Of a stretch of 64,000 nucleotides of DNA, positions 52,112 through 60,010 are shown piece after piece. Numbering within the stretch: the stretch's first letter is position 1; the number at the start of each line of letters is the position of its first letter. The notes under the pieces were generated by a model that saw only the letters and a list, made by a program, of their open reading frames with translations, was not told where the DNA came from and did not search any database. Origin of the DNA: Ardenticatenaceae bacterium (GTDB lineage Bacteria; Chloroflexota; Anaerolineae; Promineifilales; Promineifilaceae); the NCBI GenBank assembly GCA_020634245.1, contig JACKCC010000007.1:310001-374000 (forward strand). Reading direction: 5' to 3'. The position numbers and the translations under genes were made by a program.

Positions 52112-53761
52112 TTACCTCTCCTTATCTCTCCTAAACAAATACCACAACGTCGCTGACACCATACCAGCCGCGCCCAAAATACTCCAAACCAGTTGGCCCA
52201 GCCGCCTGTCCAGTCGATCCAGCCGCCGCAGCGTTTCCTGATCCGGGGCGGTCATCACTTTGAGGCGGCCCTTTTCAGCCATTTCCAGCAAACGCTGAAC
52301 GCGGGCCGGCGCGGTAAAATATGGCCGTATCATCGCCAGTGCCGCTTCAATGCTAAACTCTCTTGCTTCCCGGCTGGCAATAAGCTCCTGACCAAACTTT
52401 TCAATTTGATACCAGGGATTAATTTCCGGGTCCAGCAGGGATACCAGCCCGGACACCATGCCCAGGCAGCGCCCCAGGTAAACAAAATCTTGCGGCACCT
52501 GGAACGGAAATTCGAACAAAATGTCGCGAAATTCCAGCCCTAATTCCTGAATCTCTTTGGGATCCGGGCGGGCAAGTTCCAGCAGATTGCGCCCCCAAAT
52601 ACGGTTGAGCAGGGTATCCAAAGCCTCGGTGATACGCTCCAGGTCGGCGCCGGGCAGGAAGAAGCCCATCTCCTTGGATGCTTCGGTAAGCTGAAAAGCA
52701 TCGCGCTGGGTGACGCTGACCAGCACTTTGCGTAAATTATCGCCCAACAGGTCGGGAACGCGCCCCACCATGCCAAAGTCGATGAAGATGAGCCAAAATT
52801 GGCGCGGTTGGGATCGGTCCCAGATGCTTTCGGGATACGGCCGTACAAACAAATTCCCCGGGTGCGGATCGGCGTGGAAAAAACCTTCCTTAAAAATCTG
52901 TAAAAAGTAAGTTTCCAGGAGCCGCTCGGCTACCAGCTTGGGGTCGATTCCGGCCGCTTCTATGCGTTCCAAATCGGTAATTTTAATCGCTTCCACATCT
53001 TCCAGGACGATAATGCGGCGGGTTGAATAGTCCCGATAAACGGCCGGAATGATGATTTCCTGGCTGTGAATGTACATTTGAGTGAATCGTTCCGCGTTGT
53101 CGGCTTCCGATTCGTAATCCAGTTCTTCCCACAGGGTTTCGGCGAACTCTTCCAACAGGGCCGGCACGTCGGCGCGGCGGCCGATGGGCCGGTAGCGCAT
53201 AATCCAACGGGCCACAACCCGCAAGGCTGAGAGGTCAACTTCGACGATTTGTTCGATGAACGGCCGTTGCACCTTAACAATCACCGAATCGCCCAACTCA
53301 CCATTAGGTTCATCCGGGCGCAGCCAGGCCCGGTGGGCCTGACCCAGTGACGCCGCCGCCAACGGTTCCTCATCAAAACGGGCAAATCGCTCGTTGATGT
53401 CGCCTAATTCAGTTTGCAAGACAGTGCGGATACGCAGCCAGGTTTCTGGCGGCACTTCATCCTGCAACCCTTGCAGCTCTTCTGTAATTTCGGGAGGCAG
53501 CACGTCCACGCGAGCGCTGAGGAACTGGCCCAACTTGATCATCACACCACCCATATCGACAGCCAGCAAGCGGAAACGGCGCGCCCAATGGCGGAAACGA
53601 CCAGGCCGGGTTTGCAACACCCAGCCACGAACAATAGGGAACCGGCCTACCAAAATGTCCCACCAGACGAGGTGGAAGATGCCCCGTGCAAAGAAAACGA
53701 GGATGCGCCGGTAACGGCCGTTTCTATCAATTGCCGGTTCAGTCGTGTCGGGTAAACTCAT
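52112..53761 (-). CDS. AarF/UbiB (ABC1)-family atypical kinase
   Basis: A 549-residue protein of the UbiB/ADCK family, needed for ubiquinone or other isoprenoid-lipid handling. The KxGQ motif that replaces the Gly-rich loop is in GGVMIKLGQFLSARVDVLPP, the Ala-rich loop in EPLAAASLGQAHRAWL, and the kinase triad appears as VIVKVQRP, HADPHPGNLFVRP and IFIDFGMVGRVP. Near the C-terminus is a membrane helix (LVWSILGAAGMVSATLWYLF), as in membrane-bound members. ATG 53761 is used; the longer frame needs a TTG. It is a single-gene unit with its own promoter. Confidence 0.92.
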   Translation of the reverse strand: MSLPDTTEPAIDRNGRYRRILVFFARGIFHLVWWDILVGRFPIVRGWVLQTRPGRFRHWARRFRLLAVDMGGVMIKLGQFLSARVDVLPPEITEELQGLQDEVPPETWLRIRTVLQTELGDINERFARFDEEPLAAASLGQAHRAWLRPDEPNGELGDSVIVKVQRPFIEQIVEVDLSALRVVARWIMRYRPIGRRADVPALLEEFAETLWEELDYESEADNAERFTQMYIHSQEIIIPAVYRDYSTRRIIVLEDVEAIKITDLERIEAAGIDPKLVAERLLETYFLQIFKEGFFHADPHPGNLFVRPYPESIWDRSQPRQFWLIFIDFGMVGRVPDLLGDNLRKVLVSVTQRDAFQLTEASKEMGFFLPGADLERITEALDTLLNRIWGRNLLELARPDPKEIQELGLEFRDILFEFPFQVPQDFVYLGRCLGMVSGLVSLLDPEINPWYQIEKFGQELIASREAREFSIEAALAMIRPYFTAPARVQRLLEMAEKGRLKVMTAPDQETLRRLDRLDRRLGQLVWSILGAAGMVSATLWYLFRRDKER

Positions 53762-53793
53762 GGTTGCTGTCAGTGATTCGTTCAAACAAGGGG

Positions 53794-53822
53794 ATTATAG
53801 CCTGTGGAATGTAAAGTGACAG
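53794..53822 (-). promoter_or_regulatory. Promoter of the AarF gene
   Basis: Minus strand: CTGTCA (53822-53817), 17-bp spacer, TATAAT (53799-53794), 32 nt before the ATG at 53761. Confidence 0.5.
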
Positions 53823-53863
53823 GCTGAATGGCCTCGGCTCAGGTAACAGCAGCCACACCTCCC

Positions 53864-54448
53864 TCAACTTGCCGGATTTTCCACAATGCCCACTACCTGA
53901 AACCAAAACGGACCAGGAAACAGATTGCGTTCCAGACGCATTCCCAGCTTCTCCATGACCCGCTGCGAGGCAGTGTTGTTGTATTCCGTCGTGGCCACAA
54001 TGCGCCGCAAATTGAACTGGGTGAACAGCGCATCAATCAAAGCACGGCCCATTTCCGGTGCGTATCCATTGCCCCACGACTCCGGTAAAACAGCCCACAT
54101 TAGCGCCACTTCAGGCTGCATGTGGCTGTTGGTCTGGCCGCCAAAGGAGGGAAGCTGGCCCATCGGCAGCCATAACGAAGCATTGCCGCACACGCCAACA
54201 AATTGGCCGGTGGCTTTCAATTCAACAATGCGGTCGCCGGTAGGCGGCTGGTGCAAATCGGCCAACGCCTGATGGTTGAGGCTGCTCCACTGCACGTAGC
54301 GGCGGCGTACAGCCAACTGCTCATCTGGCGTTTGCACCTCATCTACCCAGCCAATGACGGTGTAGAGTTGGTGAACTTGGTCGAGGTCGTTGGAGGTGAA
54401 CGGCCGTATCCGCAGCCGCTCTGTCTCTAAAACGGGCAAAGTTGTCAT
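53864..54448 (-). CDS. GNAT acetyltransferase 1 of the array (RimJ/RimL type)
   Basis: A 194-residue acetyltransferase and the last gene of the seven-GNAT array. Opening LPVLETERLRIRPFTSNDLD, acetyl-CoA loop LPESWGNGYAPEMGRALI, closing NNTASQRVMEKLGMRLERN. ATG 54448 is chosen: AGAGGTGAG lies before it and the next upstream stop is 1 nt away, so it is coupled to the preceding gene. The frame upstream of this ATG is an antisense-like reading of its neighbour. The class often acts on protein N-termini or antibiotics. Confidence 0.88.
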   Translation of the reverse strand: MTTLPVLETERLRIRPFTSNDLDQVHQLYTVIGWVDEVQTPDEQLAVRRRYVQWSSLNHQALADLHQPPTGDRIVELKATGQFVGVCGNASLWLPMGQLPSFGGQTNSHMQPEVALMWAVLPESWGNGYAPEMGRALIDALFTQFNLRRIVATTEYNNTASQRVMEKLGMRLERNLFPGPFWFQVVGIVENPAS

Positions 54449-54449
54449 C

Positions 54450-55379
54450 TCACCTCTCAATGGGCCGGGTAAACCAGATTTTGCTCGACAGGACTTTGAA
54501 GCCAACCGACTCGGCCGTTTTTTGCATGGCGATGTTCTGGCTGCTGGTGCCGAGTACGGCCGTTTCCATCCCTCGTTTCTGCAACAAGCGCATCCCGGCC
54601 AGCAGCAAGGCCCGCGCCAATCCGCGCCGTTGAAAATCGGGGTGCGTGCCAACCGGATCTGTGAAACCAACCTGCTGGCCAGAGCGGATGTTTTCTTCAG
54701 CGCTGATGGAGCCTACACAAAAGGCAGCGAAACGGCCGTCGGGTGCAACGGCAATCAAATCCAGTTCCCGATCATATTCCGGGGCGCGCATCATCGCCAG
54801 CCGTTCGGTGATCGTCATATTTGCCGTGCCAAAAGCCGCCCGGTGCAGCGCCACCAGCGCTTCTGCCTCCGATTCACCGGCTACGGCGCGAATAACATAC
54901 CCGTCCGGCAGCACAGGCTCCGGAATCGGATCGTGCAAGGAGCGGGCCAAAATCAGCGAGCGCACGCCATCGGGCACAAAGCCATGCCGTTGCAGGAGTG
55001 CCAATCGCGGCGCATCATCTTCGCGGCAGCTTGTATCCAGGGTGACGGGTTCGGAAGCGTCGGCGTATACCCTTTTTATGCGGGCTTCACCCCAGGCAAA
55101 AATCTCTTTCGCGATAGTGTCATCCCAGATTTCGGGGGCAATCTCAAAGTAGATATTGTGGTACTGGATGTGGGTGATGGCAAAGGCTTGTAAACGGCCG
55201 TTATTCCCATACCACAATCGCGTATTCTGCTGCACCTCCGGCAGGAGCATGAGTTCCTGCAAATCGTAAATGCCAGGATAGTCGGCGATATGCGCTGCCG
55301 GGCGGGATCGGGTCAGCAAATCAATCATCGCGTCCAGATCGGTTTCGTTGGCGTAGAGTTGGCTGGTTAACGGCTTCAT
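54450..55379 (-). CDS. GNAT acetyltransferase 2 of the array, two-domain
   Basis: A 309-residue protein with two GNAT folds. The N-terminal one (about 1-140) is degenerate. The C-terminal one has VIRAVAGESEAEALVALHRA, AFCVGSISAEENI and the loop THPDFQRRGLARALLLAG, closing TAVLGTSSQNIAMQKTAESV. This two-domain layout resembles mycothiol-synthase-type GNATs. ATG 55379 overlaps the region just after the upstream stop (55382), so spacing is 2 nt. Substrate unknown. Confidence 0.85.
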   Translation of the reverse strand: MKPLTSQLYANETDLDAMIDLLTRSRPAAHIADYPGIYDLQELMLLPEVQQNTRLWYGNNGRLQAFAITHIQYHNIYFEIAPEIWDDTIAKEIFAWGEARIKRVYADASEPVTLDTSCREDDAPRLALLQRHGFVPDGVRSLILARSLHDPIPEPVLPDGYVIRAVAGESEAEALVALHRAAFGTANMTITERLAMMRAPEYDRELDLIAVAPDGRFAAFCVGSISAEENIRSGQQVGFTDPVGTHPDFQRRGLARALLLAGMRLLQKRGMETAVLGTSSQNIAMQKTAESVGFKVLSSKIWFTRPIER

Positions 55380-55381
55380 GG

Positions 55382-55921
55382 CTATAAATCTCGCTGTTCC
55401 CAATCACGGCGGAAGATGCCCATAAATACCCAATCAACGTAACGGCCGTTACACCACTGCTGTTCGTGTAATCGCCCCTCTTCCACAAAACCGCAGGCCC
55501 GGTAAGCGCGAATGGCGCGCTCATTATGGCTACTGGTAGCCAATGTCACTTTGCGCACGTTGCGCAGACGAAAAGCGTAATCGAGCAGCAGGTTGACCGC
55601 GTCACGGCCGTACCCTTTGCCCCAATACGCTTTATTACCAATCTCGATGCCCAGTTCGCAGGTCTGATCGGCCTGGCGGAAAGCGTTCAGGCCGCATTTA
55701 CCGATGTATTTGTCGTCGGCTTCGATGGCAAACCAAGCCACAGGATCGTCGGCCATGTTGTGCTGCCGCTCAAACTTCGCTTCCAGCCAGGCCATCGACA
55801 GAGGCAGCGGCGGATCGATTTGGGCCAGCAAGCGGGTTTCAACATCGTTTTCAAATTCGTATGCCCGCAGTAAATCTTCTTTTTTGAACGGGCGCAGGGT
55901 CACTTTTTCACCAAATAACAT
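55382..55921 (-). CDS. GNAT acetyltransferase 3 of the array (RimJ/RimL type)
   Basis: A 179-residue acetyltransferase: VTLRPFKKEDLLRAYEFEN at the start, YIGKCGLNAFRQADQTCELG, the loop GNKAYWGKGYGRDAVNLLL and the closing ERAIRAYRACGFVEEGRL. AGGAGA precedes ATG 55921. It is similar in plan to GNAT 1 of the array but not a recent copy. The 76-bp gap upstream contains a small palindrome of GGTTGG/CCAACC words (about 55935-55975). Confidence 0.88.
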   Translation of the reverse strand: MLFGEKVTLRPFKKEDLLRAYEFENDVETRLLAQIDPPLPLSMAWLEAKFERQHNMADDPVAWFAIEADDKYIGKCGLNAFRQADQTCELGIEIGNKAYWGKGYGRDAVNLLLDYAFRLRNVRKVTLATSSHNERAIRAYRACGFVEEGRLHEQQWCNGRYVDWVFMGIFRRDWEQRDL

Positions 55922-55997
55922 TGTTTTCTCCTGTGTGGTTGGATGGTTGGTTGGAAACGAAGCCAACCAGCCATTTAACTAACAAATAAACTATCCC

Positions 55998-56798
55998 CTA
56001 ATCCCCGCCCTCCCAATCCTCATACCGCCAATGGCAGGCATGAGCGTAGGTCAGCAGTTGGAAGCCGCGGCTGGCGGCAATCGGTTCGTTCATGGGGCTG
56101 GCGTCGATGGTGAGGAAGCGGTAACCACGCTGGCTGGCTGCTTGAACGCGCGCGGCGGTAACGGCCGTGTACAACCGCTTCTTCCGATGTTTTTCCATCG
56201 TCGAACCGCCCCACAAACTGGCAAACTGGCTGTTCTCATGGAAATTAATCCAGCCAGCACAGGCCGGTTCATCGTCCACGTAAGCCACGAAGACATGGTT
56301 GTAATACGGCCGTTCACGCAAATCATTGCCAATTACCACTTGCAGCCAATCATGATTCTCGTCGGGCCACACCTGGGCCAGAACGCGCACAACGTCATCC
56401 AATTGTTCCGGTTGGGTGAGGCGGCGCAGGTCGATGGCCGGGTCGGGTTGGCGCAAAAAATCGGGCACATCTTGTAAATCCAAAACCATGATGGCATCCT
56501 GATCACGGGTGGTAAAGCCACGATCCAGCAAACGCTGGCGCAAATCAGCCGGTTGGTCGTGATCGTACACCTTCCACTCAAACGGGTGCCCAATGCCGTC
56601 AAAATAAGCGATTTCGCGCTCAATGATAGTATCGGCATCGGCTTCATTCAGACGGCTGTATAGAATGAAGTTGTCATTGGGGCGCGGTTGGCCAATGTAG
56701 CGAATCGTTTCGCCAGCATCCTCTTTGCGCAGGCCGGGAAATTCGACTTCGATGCGCTGTTCTTTGTCGTATAAAGCGAGAAGTTCTGTTGCATTCAT
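55998..56798 (-). CDS. GNAT acetyltransferase 4 of the array, degenerate acetyl-CoA loop
   Basis: A 266-residue protein. The C-terminal half is GNAT-like: HVFVAYVDDEPACAGWINFH, then SLWGGSTMEKHRKKRLYTAV where the usual R-x-x-G-x-G/A loop reads KHRKKRLYTA, then GYRFLTIDASPMNEPIAASR and GFQLLTYA. The missing glycines suggest weak or altered acetyl-CoA binding, although families with this KHRGRGLYTA-type loop exist. The N-terminal half is a second, diverged domain. ATG 56798 is chosen as the start of family-like sequence; the codons upstream come from a palindrome. Confidence 0.78.
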   Translation of the reverse strand: MNATELLALYDKEQRIEVEFPGLRKEDAGETIRYIGQPRPNDNFILYSRLNEADADTIIEREIAYFDGIGHPFEWKVYDHDQPADLRQRLLDRGFTTRDQDAIMVLDLQDVPDFLRQPDPAIDLRRLTQPEQLDDVVRVLAQVWPDENHDWLQVVIGNDLRERPYYNHVFVAYVDDEPACAGWINFHENSQFASLWGGSTMEKHRKKRLYTAVTAARVQAASQRGYRFLTIDASPMNEPIAASRGFQLLTYAHACHWRYEDWEGGD

Positions 56799-56840
56799 GA
56801 TGATGGTTCCTGTTGTAAGGTTGTTTAAGAAGTTTTGGAA

Positions 56841-56897
56841 ACAGATAAACACGGATTTACACAGATTTTCATCCGTGTTCATCCGTGTAAATCTGTG
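56841..56897. repeat. Word-palindrome element (CACGGATT/ATCCGTGT type)
   Basis: ACAGATAAACACGGATTTAC on one side faces ATCCGTGTAAATCTGTG on the other. The last codons of GNAT 5 (TQIYTDEHG) and its stop at 56869 are read from it. Confidence 0.75.
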
Positions 56898-57984
56898 CCC
56901 CATTCAAAAAAGTTTGCCAGGCCGTTGTGCGGCGGATGGGGTCGAAATGGGGTGAGGTTTGCAACCGCTCCCAATCGTCGAATCCAGCGGTGATGGCTTG
57001 CTGGAGGTGATGGATAACGGCCGTTTCCCGTCCCAACCGCCCATTTGCACAAGCCGCATTCCAGTGAATCCAAACCGGCGCCTCACCGGCGGCCGCAGCC
57101 TGCTCGTACCAATCAACTGCTTGCTGATAATCGCCGGCCATGAAGCAAAGATTGCCCTGGACGCCAAAGTGAATCATGTCGTCGAAAAAGTAAGGGAATG
57201 CGGGCGCTTCGGCGACGAGTTGGAAGCCCAGTTTGCGGGCCAGGGCGCTGGAAGGCGTGTTGTCGGCCCAGCAGTGCCAGCCGATTTGATGGATACCTTG
57301 GGACAAAGCGTGGTGGATTACGGTCGTTGCCGTTGCCGCCGCCAATCCTTTCCGCTGGTGGGCCTCATAGGTGGCGATGCCAATCTCGCAGCGCGGGCCG
57401 CAATTGTACTCAGACAAGCACCAGCCGACGATTTTGCCCTCGTGGATGGCGCAGACGCCGAAGCTTTGGGCCAGAAAGTCGTCGAGTGACGGCCGTTCCG
57501 ACACCATCTCCTCTCTTAGCCAATCCATGTTTTGCAGGTGAGTCTGTGCCAATAGATTAGCGTCAACCGGTTCCAACCGGTAGCCATCAGGCAAAACCGC
57601 AGTTCCGGTAAACTGGCGGGCATCCAGTTCAAAATATTGCCGCTGCCGCCGGATGGGCGGCTTGCCGCCGAACAAGGCACTGAACAGTGGTTCGTGTTCT
57701 GGCGGAGCGTGGACGATGAACGATTCCCGGCCTTCGGCGCGGCTTTGAGCGGGAATGGTTTCGGCCAACAGGGTAACGAGGTCAGGCGTGGCGGCCGGTT
57801 GGCCGCCCAAGAAGAGACGATAATTGATGCGAGTAACGGCCGTTCTCGGTTCCACCGTATCATCCACATATACCGCTGCCGGACTCAACCCGGCCAAAAT
57901 CGACTCGACTGCCAGATAGTGAGTGGCCAGGGGAGTGAATAACGGCCGTGCCCTTTCCAGTTCAGTTCCGTTCAACTTAAACAT
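56869..57984 (-). CDS. GNAT acetyltransferase 5 of the array with TPR-like tail
   Basis: A 371-residue protein. N-terminal domain 1-150, then a clear GNAT domain: GVCAIHEGKIVGWCLSEYNC, the loop TYEAHQRKGLAAATATTVIH, and closing NTPSSALARKLGFQLVAEAP. The C-terminal 100 residues look like two tetratricopeptide units (NLCFMAGDYQQAVDWYEQAA, HWNAACANGRLGRETAVIHH), an unusual fusion that suggests binding to a protein or peptide partner. The start ATG 57984 follows GNAT 6 by 19 nt. The last nine residues come from a repeat element. Confidence 0.83.
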   Translation of the reverse strand: MFKLNGTELERARPLFTPLATHYLAVESILAGLSPAAVYVDDTVEPRTAVTRINYRLFLGGQPAATPDLVTLLAETIPAQSRAEGRESFIVHAPPEHEPLFSALFGGKPPIRRQRQYFELDARQFTGTAVLPDGYRLEPVDANLLAQTHLQNMDWLREEMVSERPSLDDFLAQSFGVCAIHEGKIVGWCLSEYNCGPRCEIGIATYEAHQRKGLAAATATTVIHHALSQGIHQIGWHCWADNTPSSALARKLGFQLVAEAPAFPYFFDDMIHFGVQGNLCFMAGDYQQAVDWYEQAAAAGEAPVWIHWNAACANGRLGRETAVIHHLQQAITAGFDDWERLQTSPHFDPIRRTTAWQTFLNGAQIYTDEHG

Positions 57985-58003
57985 AAAATCCCCAATTCCC
58001 GCG

Positions 58004-58945
58004 CTACAACTGTTTGTGCAGCAAATATTTGCCGGGACGCGGTTTGTAACCCAACTTACGATTGATGGCCAACATCGGTGCGTTTTCCGAGTCGTTGTTG
58101 GTGCGGATGGTGGCCGCGCCAAATGCTTTGGCATAGCGGATGGTCAACAGCTTGAGCGCCTGGGCGATTTTGCGTCCGCGATAATCAGGCAAAACGCCGG
58201 TGATTTCGTTGTGCATCGAATTAGTCTCGGCAAAGTAGCTTACTGCTGCCAGTCCAATATATTCATCACCATCTGCGGCCAGGATTTGCCCTTTCGGTCG
58301 GAACCAGGATGCAGTATTGAACATCTCATTGAATGCTTCAAATGGCATAAACTGCCCTTCAAAACCAGGAGTGTCGGCAGAGACGGCGGCGTTGACGGCA
58401 TGTAACTCGCGCCGCGCTTCTTCCGTATCACCCACGTCGGCCAGCGAGAAGAAGCGGATGCCGCTGGCTTCTAGCGATTCAACGAGTCCGGTAAACGGCC
58501 GTTCATCAAACCCACCCAAATCAATCACCGATTCAAACCAATGCCGCCGGATGGAAAATCCGCGATTTTGGGCAAAACGGAGCCAGTCTGGTCGGTCGTC
58601 GCGTACATCGCCTTTGAGCTTTTTGCCGCCTAGGGTGGCAACGGCCGTTACCATCTCATCATATAACCAACTGCCCCAACCCCGCCCCTGCCAATCCGGT
58701 TTGACAATGACCTCCACATAAAACAACCCTTCTTCTTCCCACGCTTCATGCTGGAACAAATTATAGCCAATGAGTCGTCCGGCGGGGTCCACCACCACTT
58801 GGCTGCGGCGAATCTGGCCTTCCGGTCGGCGGTTGTACCAATCCCTTAGTTGGGTCAAGCCCATCGGCTCAACGTAAACCTGGTTCACCAGGTCCGCCAG
58901 CGTCGGTAAATCGGCCTCATTCAAGTCACGTAACGTGTGATTCAT
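58004..58945 (-). CDS. GNAT acetyltransferase 6 of the array, two-domain
   Basis: A 313-residue two-domain GNAT. Domain 1 has FYVEVIVKPDWQGRGWGSWL, a complete acetyl-CoA loop. Domain 2 has YIGLAAVSYFAETNSMHNEI, the loop LPDYRGRKIAQALKLLTI and TIRTNNDSENAPMLAINRKL. The latter block (T-x-N-x-x-x-N-x-P-M-x-x-I-N) is shared with GNAT 7, so the two are old tandem duplicates. The layout is close to mycothiol synthase. ATG 58945 is chosen as the first family-like Met. Substrate unknown. Confidence 0.87.
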   Translation of the reverse strand: MNHTLRDLNEADLPTLADLVNQVYVEPMGLTQLRDWYNRRPEGQIRRSQVVVDPAGRLIGYNLFQHEAWEEEGLFYVEVIVKPDWQGRGWGSWLYDEMVTAVATLGGKKLKGDVRDDRPDWLRFAQNRGFSIRRHWFESVIDLGGFDERPFTGLVESLEASGIRFFSLADVGDTEEARRELHAVNAAVSADTPGFEGQFMPFEAFNEMFNTASWFRPKGQILAADGDEYIGLAAVSYFAETNSMHNEITGVLPDYRGRKIAQALKLLTIRYAKAFGAATIRTNNDSENAPMLAINRKLGYKPRPGKYLLHKQL

Positions 58946-58971
58946 GTTTCTATTCCTCTTTTCAGTAGAAG

Positions 58972-59032
58972 TGCCAGGCACGGGGCGAACGGCCTTGGTT
59001 TATCCAAAATCTTTTGCCCTGTGCCTGGCACT
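58972..59032. repeat. Inverted repeat with AGTGCCAGGCACGGG ends, second copy
   Basis: AGTGCCAGGCACGGGGC (58972-58988) faces GCCCTGTGCCTGGCACT (59016-59032), nearly the same arms as at 22492-22553. It lies between GNAT 7 and GNAT 6. Confidence 0.8.
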
Positions 59033-59056
59033 TGGCTCAACTCATACACCCATTGC

Positions 59057-60010
59057 TTACTCACTGCGCTCCCAATCCACATCGGCCGGCTGCGGCTGGA
59101 AACCCAGCGCCAAATTTATCTGATACATAGGATTATTTTCCTCATTGTTGGTCAGAATTAATCTCATTCCCAGTGTTTGGGCAAACTGGATAGCACGCAC
59201 TTTTAGCGCCAGCGCGATGCCACGCCGCCGATAATCGCGGCGGACTCCGGTAAAATAAGTGTGCATAATTTTGGCCGTTTCGTTTGACATGCCCAGATTC
59301 GTCATCCCCACATACTGCCCGTCGGCCAGCGCCACAAACCAGGCTTCCGGCATAAAGTTCGGGTCTTCAAACTCGCTCTGGGCATACAGCGGAAAAGGGG
59401 CGTGGGTATATGGATGCGGGCTGGGCGTATCTTCAGTGACGGCCACATCTAGCTCGTAAATTCGTCTTTGCCAGTCCTCATCACGCAAGGATTGCTCGGC
59501 TACCGACACAATCTCGATGTTTTGTGCCGCCATTTTGTCGGAGAGATGAGCATAAGGCGCGAGATCAAATTCCGCTGCGTTCAAAACGGAAAGCGGATAA
59601 CGCATCACGGGCTGAAATCCATTTTGGGTAAGCCAATCGGTTTTTGCTGATTCGTCTTCACGAATTTTGACCGTGAATCCAATCGGGTCATATTTTTGAC
59701 AGCTGGCGATGATGTAGCTGTAAAAGTCGTCAATCAACGCATGGTTTTGCCATTGTGGTGATAGAAAAATGGCGAAGTGGAAGCGGGCAACGGCCGTATC
59801 CGGCAGCATCGAAAAGCCATAGCCAATAATCTCATCACCTTGTTCGGCAACATAGCGGCGGAACAGGCGCTCCGGGGGGCGATGTTGATCCCAATGCCGC
59901 CAGGTGGCAACCGAGCCGTGCGCGAATTGGTTGGCCTGATTGTATACCCGGACGATAGCAGCGTATTCTGCATCGTTAGGGTTAAAAGGCCGCAAAGTGT
60001 ACGATGTCAT
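59057..60010 (-). CDS. GNAT acetyltransferase 7 of the array, two-domain, coupled to the exporter
   Basis: A 317-residue two-domain GNAT. The N-terminus is YTLRPFNPNDAEYAAIVRVY. Domain 2 carries YVGMTNLGMSNETAKIMHTY, the loop VRRDYRRRGIALALKVRAIQ and ILTNNEENNPMYQINLALGF, matching GNAT 6. The ATG at 60010 overlaps the stop of the ABC exporter gene as ATGA, which ties acetyltransferase synthesis to exporter synthesis. This is the first of seven GNATs in a row. It may modify the compound that the exporter carries, or protect the cell from it. Confidence 0.88.
   Translation of the reverse strand: MTSYTLRPFNPNDAEYAAIVRVYNQANQFAHGSVATWRHWDQHRPPERLFRRYVAEQGDEIIGYGFSMLPDTAVARFHFAIFLSPQWQNHALIDDFYSYIIASCQKYDPIGFTVKIREDESAKTDWLTQNGFQPVMRYPLSVLNAAEFDLAPYAHLSDKMAAQNIEIVSVAEQSLRDEDWQRRIYELDVAVTEDTPSPHPYTHAPFPLYAQSEFEDPNFMPEAWFVALADGQYVGMTNLGMSNETAKIMHTYFTGVRRDYRRRGIALALKVRAIQFAQTLGMRLILTNNEENNPMYQINLALGFQPQPADVDWERSE

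Noticed and set aside
54390..55193. Long plus-strand frame (267 codons) antisense to GNAT 2
   Set aside because: It is the shadow of a well-supported GNAT gene, lacks a ribosome-binding site and has arginine/glutamine-rich, family-less sequence.
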